NCBI RefSeq assembly: GCF_949987535.1
Contig: NC_080074.1
Span: forward strand, 29,907,478-29,971,477
Direction of reading: 5' to 3'
DNA from: Balaenoptera acutorostrata
Lineage: Eukaryota > Chordata > Mammalia > Artiodactyla > Balaenopteridae
Length of the DNA stretch: 64,000 bases
The notes beneath the pieces are model-generated. The model did no database searches. It was not told where the DNA came from and worked only from the letters and a program-made list of their open reading frames with translations. The translations under genes and the position numbers were made by a program. This document shows, one piece after another, positions 12,500 through 23,862 of this stretch. How positions within the stretch are numbered: position 1 is the first letter of the stretch; each line of letters starts with the position of its first letter.

Positions 12500-12800
12500 C
12501 TTAAAATGTGATTGCTATCATATGCTCACAAAATGAGAAGGAAGAGTTGAGAATGATTTCCAGATTTCTGGTTCAGGAGACTGAATAAGATGATAGTGTC
12601 ACTCAAAAGTATAAAGTGACAAGAGCAGTTAAAGGGAGATAGTGAATTTCATTTTAGATACATGGCTGTGGGACCTGCAGCAGGAGATGTCTAGAAAGCA
12701 AGTGGATACACACATTGGAGTGCAGGTTTTCTTCTGGAGGCTAGATTGAAGAAAGAGCCCCAGGAGTCATCATAATAAAGGGAATGGTTAAAACCTTGGA
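12500..12800 (-). repeat. L2 ORF2 relic, antisense
   Basis: The text resembles the antisense of the L2 reverse-transcriptase C-terminal region: 'ccagatttctggttcaggagactg', then 'gagatgtctagaaagcaagtggata', then 'aggagtcatcataataaagg'. It is heavily mutated, and no open frame remains. Confidence 0.5.
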
Positions 12801-13563
12801 ATCGTTTAAAAATCTTTGAGATCTTAGAATCTCAAAGAGACTTAAATGCTAGAAAAGCTTTTTAAAAAACTGTTAGAGGAAACAGAGAGCTTCAGAACAT
12901 AGATAGAGAGAAGTCACAAGGAAAGGGGAGGAAAAACTAGGAGAGAATGTAGTCCAAGAAACATTTTATTAAAGGGGTGGGTCTGCATTGCCAAAAGTCA
13001 CAAGTCAAGTAGGTGAAACACTAAAAGACTTCAATAGATTAGTAAATATGAAGGTTATTGCTTTTTTGTTGTTGTTGTTGTTAGAGCAATGTGAGGGAAG
13101 CGGAGGGATTAGAAACCTTATTTTGATGGGTGAATCATGGGTGGAATGGTGAATAAGAAACAGAAATTGGAGGCAGCCAGTGTACAACTAATTTTCCTAC
13201 ACTGGACATGTAGCAAAATTTGTGTAATAGAATTAAGAAATGACTAAAATAAGTTTGGCTAAAAAAGAAAATTAAGAAATAAGAGAGTAGCTAAAGGGGG
13301 TCATGCAGATTCAGAGATCATCTGTTGTTTTATACTGAGGGTTTAGAAAAAGAAGAAAGAGAAAAGGAAAAATGGAGTAGAGAGAGGAGATCATTGTTGT
13401 GACAAAAGCAAATTAACACTTGATTTTTTTTCTTAAAATATGATAGGAGTGTACCTGTTGGGCTACTAAGAGATCATGTTTGAATTTGATCTTAAGCTAT
13501 CAAGGCCCTGAAAATTAAAGGTATTTTTCAGTTGAGAGTGTAGGGCTAATGCTACAGAAAGGC

Positions 13564-13720
13564 TAACATTTCCTAATCATTTACAACAAATTAGGGCCAA
13601 CCTTGCGAGGTAGTCCAGCAGTATGTTGTAGATGACAAAACTGTGTTTAGGAGAAAGGAAGTAGGTGGTTCAGAAAAAGTTTTTTGAGTCCAGTGCTCTC
13701 CCCTCTTCACTGTGTTCTAT
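13564..13720 (-). repeat. MIR SINE relic, antisense
   Basis: The diverged antisense MIR pattern 'gcgaggtag...gatgacaaaactgtgtttaggag...ggaagtaggtggttcag...agtccagtgctctc' is visible. Assignment is tentative. Confidence 0.45.
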
Positions 13721-14781
13721 CTTTGATAATATTTATGTAGGCAGTGTTGAATGAGTCATATCAATACAACTCCCTTTTCCCAGAATAAGATAGATTTTGA
13801 AAAACAAAATGATTACAATCAATCAGCAGGGTAATATCTGAAAATGAGATTTTCAAAACTTTTTGTCTTTCCTTAAGAGGCATACCATTTTTTTTCCTCA
13901 AATACAAGAACTGGAAGACATATTATCCTAAACTTGTATGTTAAAGAAAAACAAAACAGGGCAGCAGAATGTCCTATAATGGCCTAAATGCAAAACATCT
14001 GTTATAATGCAGGAAAGAAAAATCTCATTTTAATAATTATTTGGAATAAAGCTCCCAATCTGAAATAGAGAGACAAAAATTATTTCTATAAAAGTTATTT
14101 CTATACACCATATTTAGTGCCAACATCAGGTAGAGCTTTCCTGATTTCACTTTAAAATTTTTCAAATACATTTTTTATCTTTTTCCCCTTGACCAAAAAC
14201 AATATCTCTAAATAGAATCCCAGCATCTGTTTTATACAAAAAAATGAATAAAATATTTCCATATGAACAGAAAACACTGGTCTTTATGTCTTTGTATCCA
14301 ATTTTTAAAAAAGATCATCTAGAGAAAAATGCTTTAAAATCTTTTTGTTGTAGTTGAAATCAAAACTGCTTTTAGTTTCTTGCTGTTAGATCAGGTCTCC
14401 AGATCAGTGCATTACAATATCTTTGGGACTGTGAACTCAGAGTGAAAGTTGCACTGAATTTTGTTATAGGTTCTTGAGATTAAAGTCAGAATTTCCTGTG
14501 CTGGGCTACCTAGGTACTGAGGTGCTGTGGTTGTTGGAGGGGTTAAAGCTGGAGCCATGGATGCATATATATTAGGGAGGATTCACAAAAACACGACAGT
14601 AGAGCCTGGGTCAGTCCATTACTATGAATGAGCAGTGACCAATAGAAAGGGACGAGGAAGATCCAAGAAAACTGAGGTAAGCGGTGTTCTGAAGCTCTGT
14701 CAAAGTGGAAACAATAGATCAAAGGTGTTCATGGTGACTGGTCAGAGGAGGTTTTATTTTTTCTTGTAGGAGGCTAGACAA

Positions 14782-14900
14782 CATAAAATAAAAACAAATT
14801 CTTCTAGTCAAAGTTTTTTGTTTTTTGTTTTTTTCTTAACTGATTTTAGCAAACTTCAGATCCAGACACAGGACTCAGCGATACATTCCTGGACAGCAAG
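14782..14900 (+). promoter_or_regulatory. KERA: Candidate KERA promoter and non-coding exon 1
   Basis: The start codon exon of KERA is preceded by a splice acceptor, so a 5' non-coding exon must lie upstream. The best candidate ends at 14900 with donor CAG-CAAG|GTAAAC. It is a short, more GC-balanced stretch (about 14850-14900) behind an AT-rich TATA-like stretch (CATAAAATAAAAA, 14782-14794). A transcription start near 14812 would give a transcript span of about 7.5 kb to the 22320 poly(A) signal. That is the size I recall for the human gene. A pyrimidine tract plus TTTTAG just before 14850 means this could also be an internal non-coding exon. Low to moderate certainty. Confidence 0.35.
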
Positions 14901-15039
14901 GTAAACTATTTTACGCTTTTCAAAACTCTTAAAGTTAAGAATTCAAAGTTATGATTCATCAGAGGCAGGGTTACAGCTTCAACAACTAAAGCAAATCCCT
15001 TTTCTGAAAAAAAAAATAATGTTTTAATGTGTCTCTGTT

Positions 15040-15190
15040 GGAAGATGACCAGAGCAGTGTTCTGCAATCGCAAGAAATTTGACAGCTTGCGGAAGCTGCC
15101 CTGCGCTTGTCATTTCCCTCGATTTAGTGGCAAAATCGAAAGATCAGCATTTCTAAATGATGCTGATTTTATCTCTTCCTAAGGAATCAG
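15040..15190. promoter_or_regulatory. Conserved-looking non-coding block in KERA intron 1
   Basis: This segment stands out from its AT-rich surroundings. It has at least five CpGs in about 100 bp and no repeat similarity. It carries short inverted motifs: CAGCTT...AAGCTG near 15090, and ATCAGCAT (15143-15150) facing ATGCTGAT (15160-15167). TGCTGA/TCAGCA is the half-site of MAF-family factors. It sits about 140-290 bp past the candidate exon 1 donor, so an intronic enhancer is plausible. This is inference from composition and position. Confidence 0.35.
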
Positions 15191-16226
15191 TGAAATTTAT
15201 TTAGTCTTTATTACCAAGTGTTTGCACTAAATGTACATTGATAAGAACATTATTGTTATATAGATATATATTATTTTCCTGTTAGGATAGTTCTTTGTTC
15301 CCATAACCTTGTTGAAACTCAACGGGGAGGATTTATGTCTTTTAAATGTATCACATATCAGTGTTAACCTTTGCTCTGTTAGCATCCATACTGAAAATAT
15401 GGAGGTCCACCTGTATCCTGAGTATGTTCTTTGTTTTGTTTTGTTTCTTATCAACCATAGTAACACCGCTTACTTATGTAAGTGTGATATATATCTGTAT
15501 CAACCTCTATAGCTGTATCTATAGAGAGAGAGTTTCATAATCCAAATTTCTTGGCTAAACAACTTGATCCTCTACTTAAAATATTAGAAGTCTTTCCCTA
15601 AACCCCCAAAATAAAACTTACCTGAGAAGTTGAGCAACAGAGCAAGAGATTAATCACAAATTTTTCTTCAAATCCTAAAATTTTCCTTCACAAAAAATTG
15701 CTAAAATGTTTTTGATCTCTCTATTTCTTTGGTTGAAGGGCCAAAGAGCCTGGGAAATCTCATCCAGATGTTCTGCTCATTTAGGAGTAAAAGTGAAAGC
15801 ATATGCCAACTTCTTAGGAACAACATAGACTCTAAATCTGAGTTATTAAAAGGTCACTTTTTTTGTACTCGTGTGTTCAACTCTGGATTTCAGTTAACTT
15901 CCTTGCATTAAATAGCTTGAAATGGAAAAGCACTTAAGAGTTCCTAAAATTTGCTTTTTCTGTCTTGGTTTTCATTGTGATTGGGTTAAAACCAGAAAGT
16001 TACAAGTTGGTGAGTCAGTTTCAGTGTTTGCAAAAATGCTTTGCAGATAGTGCCCACTAAATAGATGGGTATTCGTTGATAAATATGTATAAAATGCTGA
16101 CATGTCTTTACCTCCCCGCCCCCCCTTGAAGAAGCAATGTTTATCGATCATTTTGGTGCATGCAGTTATCTAAAGGTCAAGATCTTTAAACTTCTAACAA
16201 TTGCATCCCTTACTCTAGGTACTAAA

Positions 16227-17112
16227 ATGGCAACCACAATCTGTTTCATCATCTGGGTGTTATTCATAACAGATACTGTATGGACTCGAAGTGTGAGACA
16301 GGTTTATGAGGCAAGTGATCCAGAAGACCGGATGGTGCATGACTTCCATTGTCCCAGGGAATGTTTCTGTCCCCCCAGTTTCCCTACCTCTTTGTACTGT
16401 GAAAACCGGGGTCTCAAAGAAATCCCTGCTGTACCATCAAGGATCTGGTATCTTTATCTTGAAAACAACCTGATAGAAACCATTCCTGAGAAGCCATTCG
16501 AGAATGCCACCCAGCTGAGATGGATAAATCTAAACAAGAACAAAATAACCAACTATGGAATTGAAAAAGGAGCCCTGAGCCAACTGAAGAAGCTGCTTTT
16601 CTTATTTCTGGAAGATAATGAGCTAGAGGAGGTACCTTCTCCATTGCCAAGAAGTTTAGAACAATTACAATTAGCTAGAAACAAGGTGTCCAGAATTCCT
16701 CAAGGGACCTTTAGCAATCTGGAGAACCTGACCCTTCTTGACCTGCAGCACAATAAACTATTAGACAATGCCTTTCAAAGAGACACCTTTAAAGGACTCA
16801 AGAACCTCATGCAGCTAAATATGGCTAAGAACTCCCTGAGGAATATGCCACCAAGATTACCAGCCAATACTATGCAGCTGTTTTTAGACAACAATTCCAT
16901 TGAAGGAATACCAGAAAATTATTTTAATGTGATTCCTAAAGTGGCCTTCCTGAGACTCAACCACAACAAATTATCAGATGCTGGCCTCCCTTCTAGTGGT
17001 TTTAATGTATCATCAATTCTAGATCTTCAACTGTCTCACAATCAACTCACAAAGGTCCCCAAAATCAGTGCTCATCTGCAACACCTTTACCTCGATCATA
17101 ACAAAATTAAAA
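16227..17112 (+). CDS. KERA: Keratocan, coding exon 2 (start codon to LRR region)
   Basis: Keratocan is a secreted class II SLRP. It carries keratan sulfate in the corneal stroma, where it helps set collagen fibril spacing and corneal transparency and shape. This exon encodes residues 1-295 plus one base. Residues 1-20 are a signal peptide (hydrophobic ICFIIWVLFI). Cys 42, 46, 48 and 58 form the CX3CXCX9C N-terminal cap of class II SLRPs. Tandem leucine-rich repeats of the LxxLxLxxNxL type fill the rest. N-glycosylation sequons, which also carry keratan sulfate in the family, occur at N93, N167, N222 and N260. The start is ATG 16227, eight bases after acceptor TACTCTAG at 16218. The in-frame ATG at 16137 lies within intron 1 and is not used in the spliced model. 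The exon ends at donor A|GTAAGT. There is no stop or frameshift. Confidence 0.97.
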
Positions 17113-17580
17113 GTAAGTAACCATCAGGGTGTGTCTTTGACTAAGATATTCATGGTTATTAAATTTATTCTATATCTTCTTTAAGAATATCAATAATGTT
17201 CGTTTTCTCTCCAGCTCTCGTGCCCTTAGATTTTTTTTTTAGTGTATTTTCAAGTTTTGTCTATTCACAGACAGTGTCAATGAACCAAGAAGTTCAAATG
17301 TTCAAATTGCAAATTGAAAAGTGGATTTTAGTAATCTACAGAGGGCTATTACCTGTTGGAGAAACTAAATGTCTCTATCTTCTTTTACTCTGAGCAGATT
17401 CTGATGATATTTCTGCCTCAGTGGGCAGACTTATTGAAGAAACTGTACCAGCCACAAGCAACCTCATGAATAGTAATAGAAGGAATATGATTTAGGAGGT
17501 ATCAGGAAGGGACCTCTGTCCTAAAACCTACAGGACAGCTGATGCCTACAATCACCCTAGTTAGAATTTCTGCTTTAGAT

Positions 17581-17738
17581 CAGTGGGTTTCTCAAACGTT
17601 AGAGTACACAGATGGGTGGCCCCATCACAGAGTTTCTGATTGAGAAGGTCTGGTGGGACCTGAGACTTTTCATTTCTAGCAAGTTTCCTAGGGATGCTGA
17701 GATTGATGTTCTGGGGACCATACATGGGAAACGTTGTA
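17581..17738 (+). repeat. MER5A-like hAT DNA transposon relic
   Basis: It begins CAGTGGGTTTCTCAAAC, contains CAGAGTTTCTGATTGAGAAG and AGGTCTGGTGGGACCTGAGA, and ends near TTCTGGGGACCATACA. This matches the MER5A/Charlie consensus in sense orientation, moderately diverged. Confidence 0.75.
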
Positions 17739-17851
17739 CTTTAAGGCTTTGCTCAATTGAAATTGAAACAAATGTCCCTGGAAGTTGGCAATTCCTTAGG
17801 ACTAATGGCAGTCAACAAGGTAGAATACACACTCCTTTCCTGAAAATAGCT

Positions 17852-18147
17852 TTTTTTTTTTTTTAACATCCTTATTGGAGTATAATTGCTTTACAATGGT
17901 GTGTTAGTTTCTGCTTTATAACAAAGCGAATCAGCTATATGTATACATATGTCCCCATATCTCCTCCCTCTTGCATCTCCCTCCCACCCTCCCTATCCCA
18001 CCCCTCTAGGTGGTCACAAAGCACCAAGCTGATCTCCCTGTGCTATGCAGCTGCTTCCCACTAGCTATCTATTTTACATTTGGTAGTGTATATATGTCAA
18101 TGCCACTCTCTCACTTCGTCCCAGCTTACCCTTCCCCTGCCCCGTGT
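17852..18147 (-). mobile_element. L1 3' tail, antisense
   Basis: A T-run is followed by AACATCCTTATTGGAGTATA and ATTGCTTTACAATGGTGTG, then CCCACCCCTCTAGGTGGTCA and the 'cttccc actagctatctattttac' region. This is the antisense 3' end of a cetacean-type L1 and is little diverged. Confidence 0.85.
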
Positions 18148-18576
18148 GAGAGATGAGTGCAAAGTGTCTTGGAGGCAGGGGTGCCATGAAGGGGAGAAGT
18201 GGTTATAGAAAGAAGGGGCTGGAGACGTTAAAGGCAAACTTAGCATCTTCACAATTACACCTGAGACCAGGCTGACTCAGGTGTAGAAGTAGACAATATC
18301 TTGGTCCAGCTACAGGGGGTGATACCAGCCTGGCAAGTATCCATGCATGCTCCAGCCTAGCAAAAGCCCTTTAGGAAGCTAATCTCGAAGAGGCTTCTGA
18401 ACAACCTTACAAAATACATTCCTAAAATGAGAATCAATTGGATGGTTTGCAGGAAAATGACACAGATAATTGTCAGAAGGTTGTGCTGCCTGCTTATTAC
18501 TCACTAAACTTTTCATTAAGCAAATAATTACATAAACATCCAACCTATAAGAATAGACTATTTTGCACTGGGTATT

Positions 18577-18616
18577 CTTCAGTTTTTCTATATATATATA
18601 TATATTTTTTTTTTCA
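18577..18616. repeat. TA microsatellite and T-run
   Basis: An alternating TA stretch of about 18 bp is followed by a T-run in KERA intron 2. Confidence 0.7.
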
Positions 18617-19127
18617 ACAGCAAACTTGAGCATAAAATCCATGAGCAGGCTGCTCCCACAGCAGTGGTTTTTTTCCATGGTGATGAGACACATTGTTTAA
18701 TCTTGTAGTTAAAGCAAAAGATGCAACAGGAAAAAAAAAATGTTAATAGCTGAATCTGTGCACTGAACCAAGTAGTACAGCAGCCAATATCAACCTAAAT
18801 AAATGTAATTTTTTCCTGATGAAAGTTCTGTGCTTCTACAGGTGCATTCCTTACCTGACAACAAAAGTCCCATAGACATTTGATGTAGGAAGTTAATTTA
18901 AAGGGATTCCACATAGAGCCCTATTTGTGAATTGGGAATTCCCCTGAAGTGGGAACTTGAGAATGAGAGTGTTCAGGAGTGAGGTAGCAAAATTCAACAC
19001 ATGGTTGGGCACCTATGCTAGGTACTTACATAGTTTTACAAAGTTACACAAAGAAGAGGACTCTCTTCTTCCTCCACTTTTATTTTAGAGGGTTTTTTTT
19101 TCAAAGTTTTCTCATATATTTCTATTT

Positions 19128-19304
19128 TCCAATCATTCTCATACCTTAATGTGCATCAGAATCACCTGGAGGGCTTATAAGACACAGGCTGCTGGGCTCC
19201 AGCCTCTGGGTTTGCGACCTAATAGGTATGGGGTGGGGTCTAACCATGCAGTTCTCAGGTAGTATTGATGCTGTTGGTCCAGGGACCACACTTTAAGAAC
19301 CCCA
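19128..19304 (+). repeat. MER5A hAT DNA transposon relic
   Basis: It contains TGCATCAGAATCACCTGGAG, 'ggcttataagacacaggctgctggg', TATGGGGTGGGGTCTAA and GGTCCAGGGACCACACTTTA, which is the MER5A consensus in sense orientation. It is the second MER5A-like copy within 1.6 kb in this intron. Confidence 0.85.
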
Positions 19305-20097
19305 AATTAATCATCAAAAGAACCTTGTGTGCTGTTATTAGGAATTTCTGAAGAAAGAAAAACTGAGGCTCAACTAAGTGAGGCTATTTTTCCAAGGACA
19401 AAGGATAAGTATAATAGCCAGGACCTGAACCTAAGGTTTCCCATATTAGGTGTTTTTTCCCCCACTCCAACATTATTATCATAGCACATTTTTCTTCGAT
19501 GCCTAGAATATGAGACTTAAGACAAATTTCTATCAGTAGAGGTAAAAATCGTTTTCACAGCAACAACGTCAACAAAGAGAAATTGATTTACTTGCTGCTT
19601 AATGTAGATATCAAGCATGGTCCTTTCTATATTCCAAGAAAAGAAATGGAAAAGAAGAATTGCCCTGGCAAGAGTTCTTGGCTCACCATTATATCACAAT
19701 GCATTAAAATAACTGCTAAAGTACTTAGTTCTTCTTACCTCATAATCTAGTCTAGTTGTTAATGAAGTGGTTGCCAAGAAACATACCTCTTATATGAAGA
19801 GTTCTCAGAATTTATAGGACAGTGAACTTTTCTTATCCAAAATAATGGAAATATTTATTTCTTCTGAACACCTTAGGGGACTTCTTTAAATTTGACAAAA
19901 ATGTTATCTATTTGAACAAGTTACTTCTTGGTACTCTCAGAAACATTGTAATTACTTTATGAAAATATAATTAAATTTAGAATGCTTGTTTTTACATTCT
20001 ATTTATTCACACATGCATGGGTTATGGGTCATGAGGGTGATAAGGGTAGGAGATAACACATCAGAAAGGACATAATCTCTCCAGCAGGCAAGGGACC

Positions 20098-20270
20098 CTG
20101 TGTAGTAGGAAAGGGACGAGGCTGGGACTCTGCTCTGCCACTTACTTGCTGAAATACCTGGTGCACATTGCCTTACCCGTCTGAACCACTATTTCAGCAA
20201 TGCCCAGGTGGGGAGAATAATAATGTTGCCCAATACAGGTTGTGTCATGATAAGGTTATAATATATGTAA
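20098..20270 (+). repeat. MIR SINE relic
   Basis: A MIR-like core reads 'gaggctgggactctgctctgccacttacttgctg' followed by a diverged 'cctta...gtctgaaccac' and 'ggggagaataataatgttgcc'. Moderate similarity. Confidence 0.55.
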
Positions 20271-21372
20271 GAAAAAATACCTTGATGAACACAAATCTGC
20301 TATACAGAGTCATTATTTTTAGCAAGTTGAATTCACAAAATGGCATAAGATCAGAGCAAAGCACCCGTGCTGTAAGCATAAAATCCTTCAGAACAAGTCA
20401 GTGTGCACCAACAGGACACAAAAGGAAGGTCATTGCCAAAGTTAGTTGGGTCTTATCTTCTAAGGGAAGATCTCTTCCTCAAAACAGTTTCAAAATAGGA
20501 TTTAAAAGGAGTACATGAATCCACGGTTGAGATCAGCTATTATGCACACTTGTCAGAATTTCGCTGGTTTAAGAGTCTTTCTCTCCTGAATGCTCCTAAA
20601 CTTCAGTATAGACATTGATGCCAAGGGCTCTGATCCAAGGCAGGTGCACGATTTCTCACATCTTAACCAGATGAAAAGGCTGACGGGATAGTTCCTGGTT
20701 TGAAATTTTGTAATTCAGTGCTTGGCAAATGCTTCCTTTCCAATTAAATACACTTAAGTATGGAGATTCAAGGTTGTTCTCTGCAAATATCACATATATA
20801 AAGTTATATTAATTGCACTTAAAAAAGAACTTATCATCATGTACTGCTAGTTTGAGTGTTTGCATTTTTTTAAGGTAACTTTCAAGCACGTTCTCTAAGA
20901 ATAGACTGGCTTTCTTCCTTTGCATCCATCTACTCCATTCCACCATGCACCTACCCATTCTTTCAGTACCAACTCTGAACCATTGTTTCCACCTCTAATG
21001 CCCAAATACTACCTTTCTCATTCTACAGTAATCAAATCATGCCTTATCTGGCTTGCTAAAGGAAGAAGACAAGTGATATACACCTTTGTTTCCATCCCAA
21101 CTTTTAACAATATGTCCTTTCTAGTGCTCTGTATTAAGCATAGCAAAATATGGACTGAGATGACTCTGTGTACATTGCACATTTTTTCAGGTGTTACTTC
21201 TGTAAAACAGATATGCATAACTTCCAGCTTACACAAAAAAGTTTGTCTCTCTGCCACTTTCATAGACCAGGCCACTAGACCCTCCGTAGGACTGTTATAA
21301 TAGCTCTTGGTCTTCCCATCCTTAGTCTCTTGTATCCCAGTTCATTTATTCACGCTTTCTTTGTCTCCGTAG

Positions 21373-21548
21373 ATGTGAATGTCTCTGTAATATGTCCTAC
21401 CACTCCTATCACATTGCCTGCGGAACATGATTCCTTCAGTTATGGACCTCATCTTCGCTACCTCCGTCTGGATGGAAATGAAATCAAACCACCAGTCCCA
21501 ATGGATTTAATGATCTGCTTCAGGCTCCTTCAGGCTGTCATTATTTAA
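21373..21548 (+). CDS. KERA: Keratocan, coding exon 3 (C-terminal end)
   Basis: Exon 3 completes the keratocan frame. Its first two bases (AT) join the single A of exon 2 to make the codon for N296. Residues 297-353 follow, then TAA at 21546-21548. The segment holds C303 and C344, the cysteine pair of the C-terminal LRR cap (ear repeat) of SLRPs. It also has an NVS sequon at N298 and the final LRR (HLRYLRLDGNEIKPP). The protein ends in FRLLQAVII, as I recall for other mammals. Total length is 353 residues against 352 for human; the extra residue falls in the PTTPITLP stretch. The acceptor is a strong pyrimidine tract ending CTCCGTAG. Confidence 0.96.
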
Positions 21549-22345
21549 ACATGTCTTCAACAATCTAAAATTGATTTAATGAGTTCATATTTCTGACCTG
21601 AAATTTGGTTACCATTCATAGGTTTAAGATAAAAATCACTTGTCTAATGGCTTATGGCCACCATTTTTATTTGTATGGCTTACTTTTTTTCTATTCAAAG
21701 TTGCTTTTCTCCATGATATGTAGCACAGCCTGCTTCTCTTTAATTAATAAAATAGACACAGAGTTAAGATAGTTTATCAACTCAAAGATAGTTCCTTTTT
21801 GTCTCTCTCACAGCTTATTAATACCAAATAATACAAATACATTGTGATTCAATAGGAAGGATATATTTGTTTGCAAATGTTCAAAATTGCTTATGCAGAT
21901 ATTATATTCACAGTATAAACACAACATCTAACAAGAGGTAGGAATTTCTAGAGAAAATGAAAAAATGAGATATTTCTTTATCATAATTATAAAGAAATAA
22001 TTAAATTCAGATTGTTAAGTAACATTTGTAAGTATAAGTTTGGTATTTAGCTCAAGAATGGGTATGAAATGCATCGAATACTTTATAACAAGAAAATTCT
22101 AGTCATTTAATATCAAATAACAGAGCAATAGTCATTTTTAGTTCATTACTATTTCTTATACCTGCTGTTCTTAGATGTAGTACAGTGTACTTTAGCAATT
22201 AAAGTTCTACATTTATTGTAACACATTTCTGACAGAATCTTAGTGTTTTAACACTTGAAATCCACTTGAATTGCAAATTGTTCAGTCCTTATATTTGCCA
22301 GTGCTTTTTGGATTCCTTAAATAAAAAGAGTGAATGCTTTCTAAC
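21549..22345 (+). other. KERA: Probable KERA 3'UTR
   Basis: The sequence downstream of the stop is AT-rich and free of recognised repeats. AATAAA signals occur at 21746, 22320, 22410, 22465 and 22649. The 22320 signal fits the expected gene length best, but I cannot choose firmly between them without transcript data. Confidence 0.45.
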
Positions 22346-23348
22346 AAAACAGAAGTAAAATATTTATTTCAGGAGGCTTATTCACAAGTGTTATTAAGAA
22401 TATATTTTTAATAAAAAGTGTTATAGTAACAATTAGTTCCATTTTTCTAGCATGAATACATTAAAATAAATTTTCTCCTACCCATTTTCCTCTTTTATCC
22501 AGTGAACACAAGAAAAAATTTATATTCTAATCACTTGACATAATATACCTGTTTCTCATGAGTCAAAAACAAAACAAAATAGGATTTTGTTAAGTAACAA
22601 AGTATAGTTTTCTTATATTCCTGATTTTGTTAGGTATATGTTATTAACAATAAATATTCCATATAGATTAATACATCTATTTATATATATTTTTCCAGAC
22701 ATTATTCTGAAAAATTCTATAAATATATTTCCTTGGAAAAAGGATCATATACATTTGTGAATCACCACGTTAATGAAAGCCCAACATGTTACTTTAATCC
22801 AAGGCTTCTCAGAAAACTAATATGTTATTTTGTTATGTGAATTCCCAAGAAGAAAATATAATGTGCAGGACTGCCTATGTATTTTCATACCAAAATTTAT
22901 TTGGGGGTGGGAGGAAAGAACAATGAACATATATTGAACAGTTTTTTAATGCTGGCTGAAGGCAAGACATTAAGAAAAAGAATAAGTTTAAAATACTTCA
23001 AAGCACATAAAGAAATTATGAAAATAATGTCATAAAATTATGTCATAAAAATACAGGTAATCAGATATCATTAGGCTGGGGGAAAAGAATATGTTAAGAG
23101 AAACATAATAACTTTAAATATTTGAAAACTTGCTATGTGAAAAGGGGGATGACACATATTCCAGGAAGCTCCAAAATGAAAGTAAGTAGAACATATGAGT
23201 GAAATTTATAAGGACCCATATTTCATAGCTAGCTAAGGAAGAATTTTCTAATATTTGATCAGAGTCACCCAGCGATGGAAGCAGCTTTTCCTAAGGTACA
23301 GTTACCTACCACTGAAACTGTTCAGAGAGACGATTCAAGAGAAAGGAT

Positions 23349-23487
23349 ATAGCACAGGGAATTATACCCATTATCTTGTAATAACCTATAATGGAATATA
23401 ATCTGCAAAAATACTGAATCACTATGCTGTACACCTGAAACTAACACAATATTGTAAATCAACTAAACTTCAATTAAAAAAAAAATG
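23349..23487 (+). mobile_element. L1 3' tail, sense, with TSD
   Basis: The sense L1 end reads 'gctgtacacctgaaactaacacaatattgtaaatcaac' then CTTCAATTAAAAA with an A-tail. It is flanked by the 11-bp direct repeat AGAGAAAGGAT at 23338-23348 and 23488-23498. Confidence 0.85.
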
Positions 23488-23660
23488 AGAGAAAGGATGT
23501 GAAAAGAATTCCTGATCTGAAAGCAAAATTGTAAAATGTTCTTTTTAGACCTTTTCAACTCTAAGAATTTTCAGCCTTCCTTTTTTTCTTTCTTTCTTTC
23601 CTTCCTGTCTTTTTTCTTTATTTCATAAAATATATATTGAGTGTCATATATATAATAGAC

Positions 23661-23862
23661 CAGGGGTCCCCAACTGGTCCTTGGCCTGTTAGGAACTGGG
23701 CCGCACAGCATGAGGTGAGCGGCGGGTGAGCGAGCGAAGCTTCATTCTCTGCTCACCATCGCTCACATTACCGCCTGAACCATCCCCCCTCACCACCTGG
23801 TCCATGGAAAAGTTGTCTTCCACGAAACCGGTCCTTGGTGCAAGAAAGGTTGGGGACCGCTG
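23661..23862. mobile_element. hAT-type non-autonomous DNA transposon with TIRs and 8-bp TSD
   Basis: The 202-bp element starts CAGGGGTCCCCAAC and ends GTTGGGGACCGCTG, an inverted terminal repeat matching at 13 of 14 positions. Flanking 8-bp repeats are TAATAGAC (23653-23660) and TACTAGAC (23863-23870), 7 of 8 identical, the duplication length expected for hAT. The inside (GGCCGCACAGCATGAGGTGA) matches a common mammalian element whose name I cannot give with certainty. It has no transposase frame. Confidence 0.85.

Larger units (their letters stand above)
11011..14780. other. Gene-free KERA upstream region with MIR/L2 relics
   Basis: No coding exon is supported. Diverged repeats are listed separately (11775-11925 MIR, 12010-12130 and 12500-12800 L2, 13564-13720 MIR). 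The remainder is AT-rich sequence with no clear feature. Confidence 0.5.
17113..21372 (+). other. KERA: KERA intron 2
   Basis: The donor GTAAGT at 17113 and the acceptor (pyrimidine-rich, ending CTCCGTAG at 21372) define a 4.26-kb phase-1 intron. It contains two MER5A-like hAT relics, an antisense L1 tail and a MIR relic. No other exon or RNA gene is visible. Open frames inside it have no recognised similarity. Confidence 0.85.
14812..22345 (+). other. KERA: KERA gene span (keratocan)
   Basis: Three-exon gene as in other mammals: a candidate non-coding exon 1 (to 14900), exon 2 starting at about 16219 (acceptor TACTCTAG, coding from 16227 to 17112, donor GTAAGT at 17113), and exon 3 from 21373 (acceptor TCTCCGTAG). 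The coding sequence joins exactly across intron 2, with one base of a codon in exon 2 and two in exon 3. Intron 2 is about 4.26 kb and holds repeats only. The 5' and 3' limits are inferred. Confidence 0.7.

Noticed and set aside
16137..16226. In-frame ATG 30 codons upstream of the keratocan start
   Set aside because: The added residues lack a signal-peptide pattern. They lie before a good acceptor (TACTCTAG at 16218) and would bury the real signal peptide. This is intron sequence.
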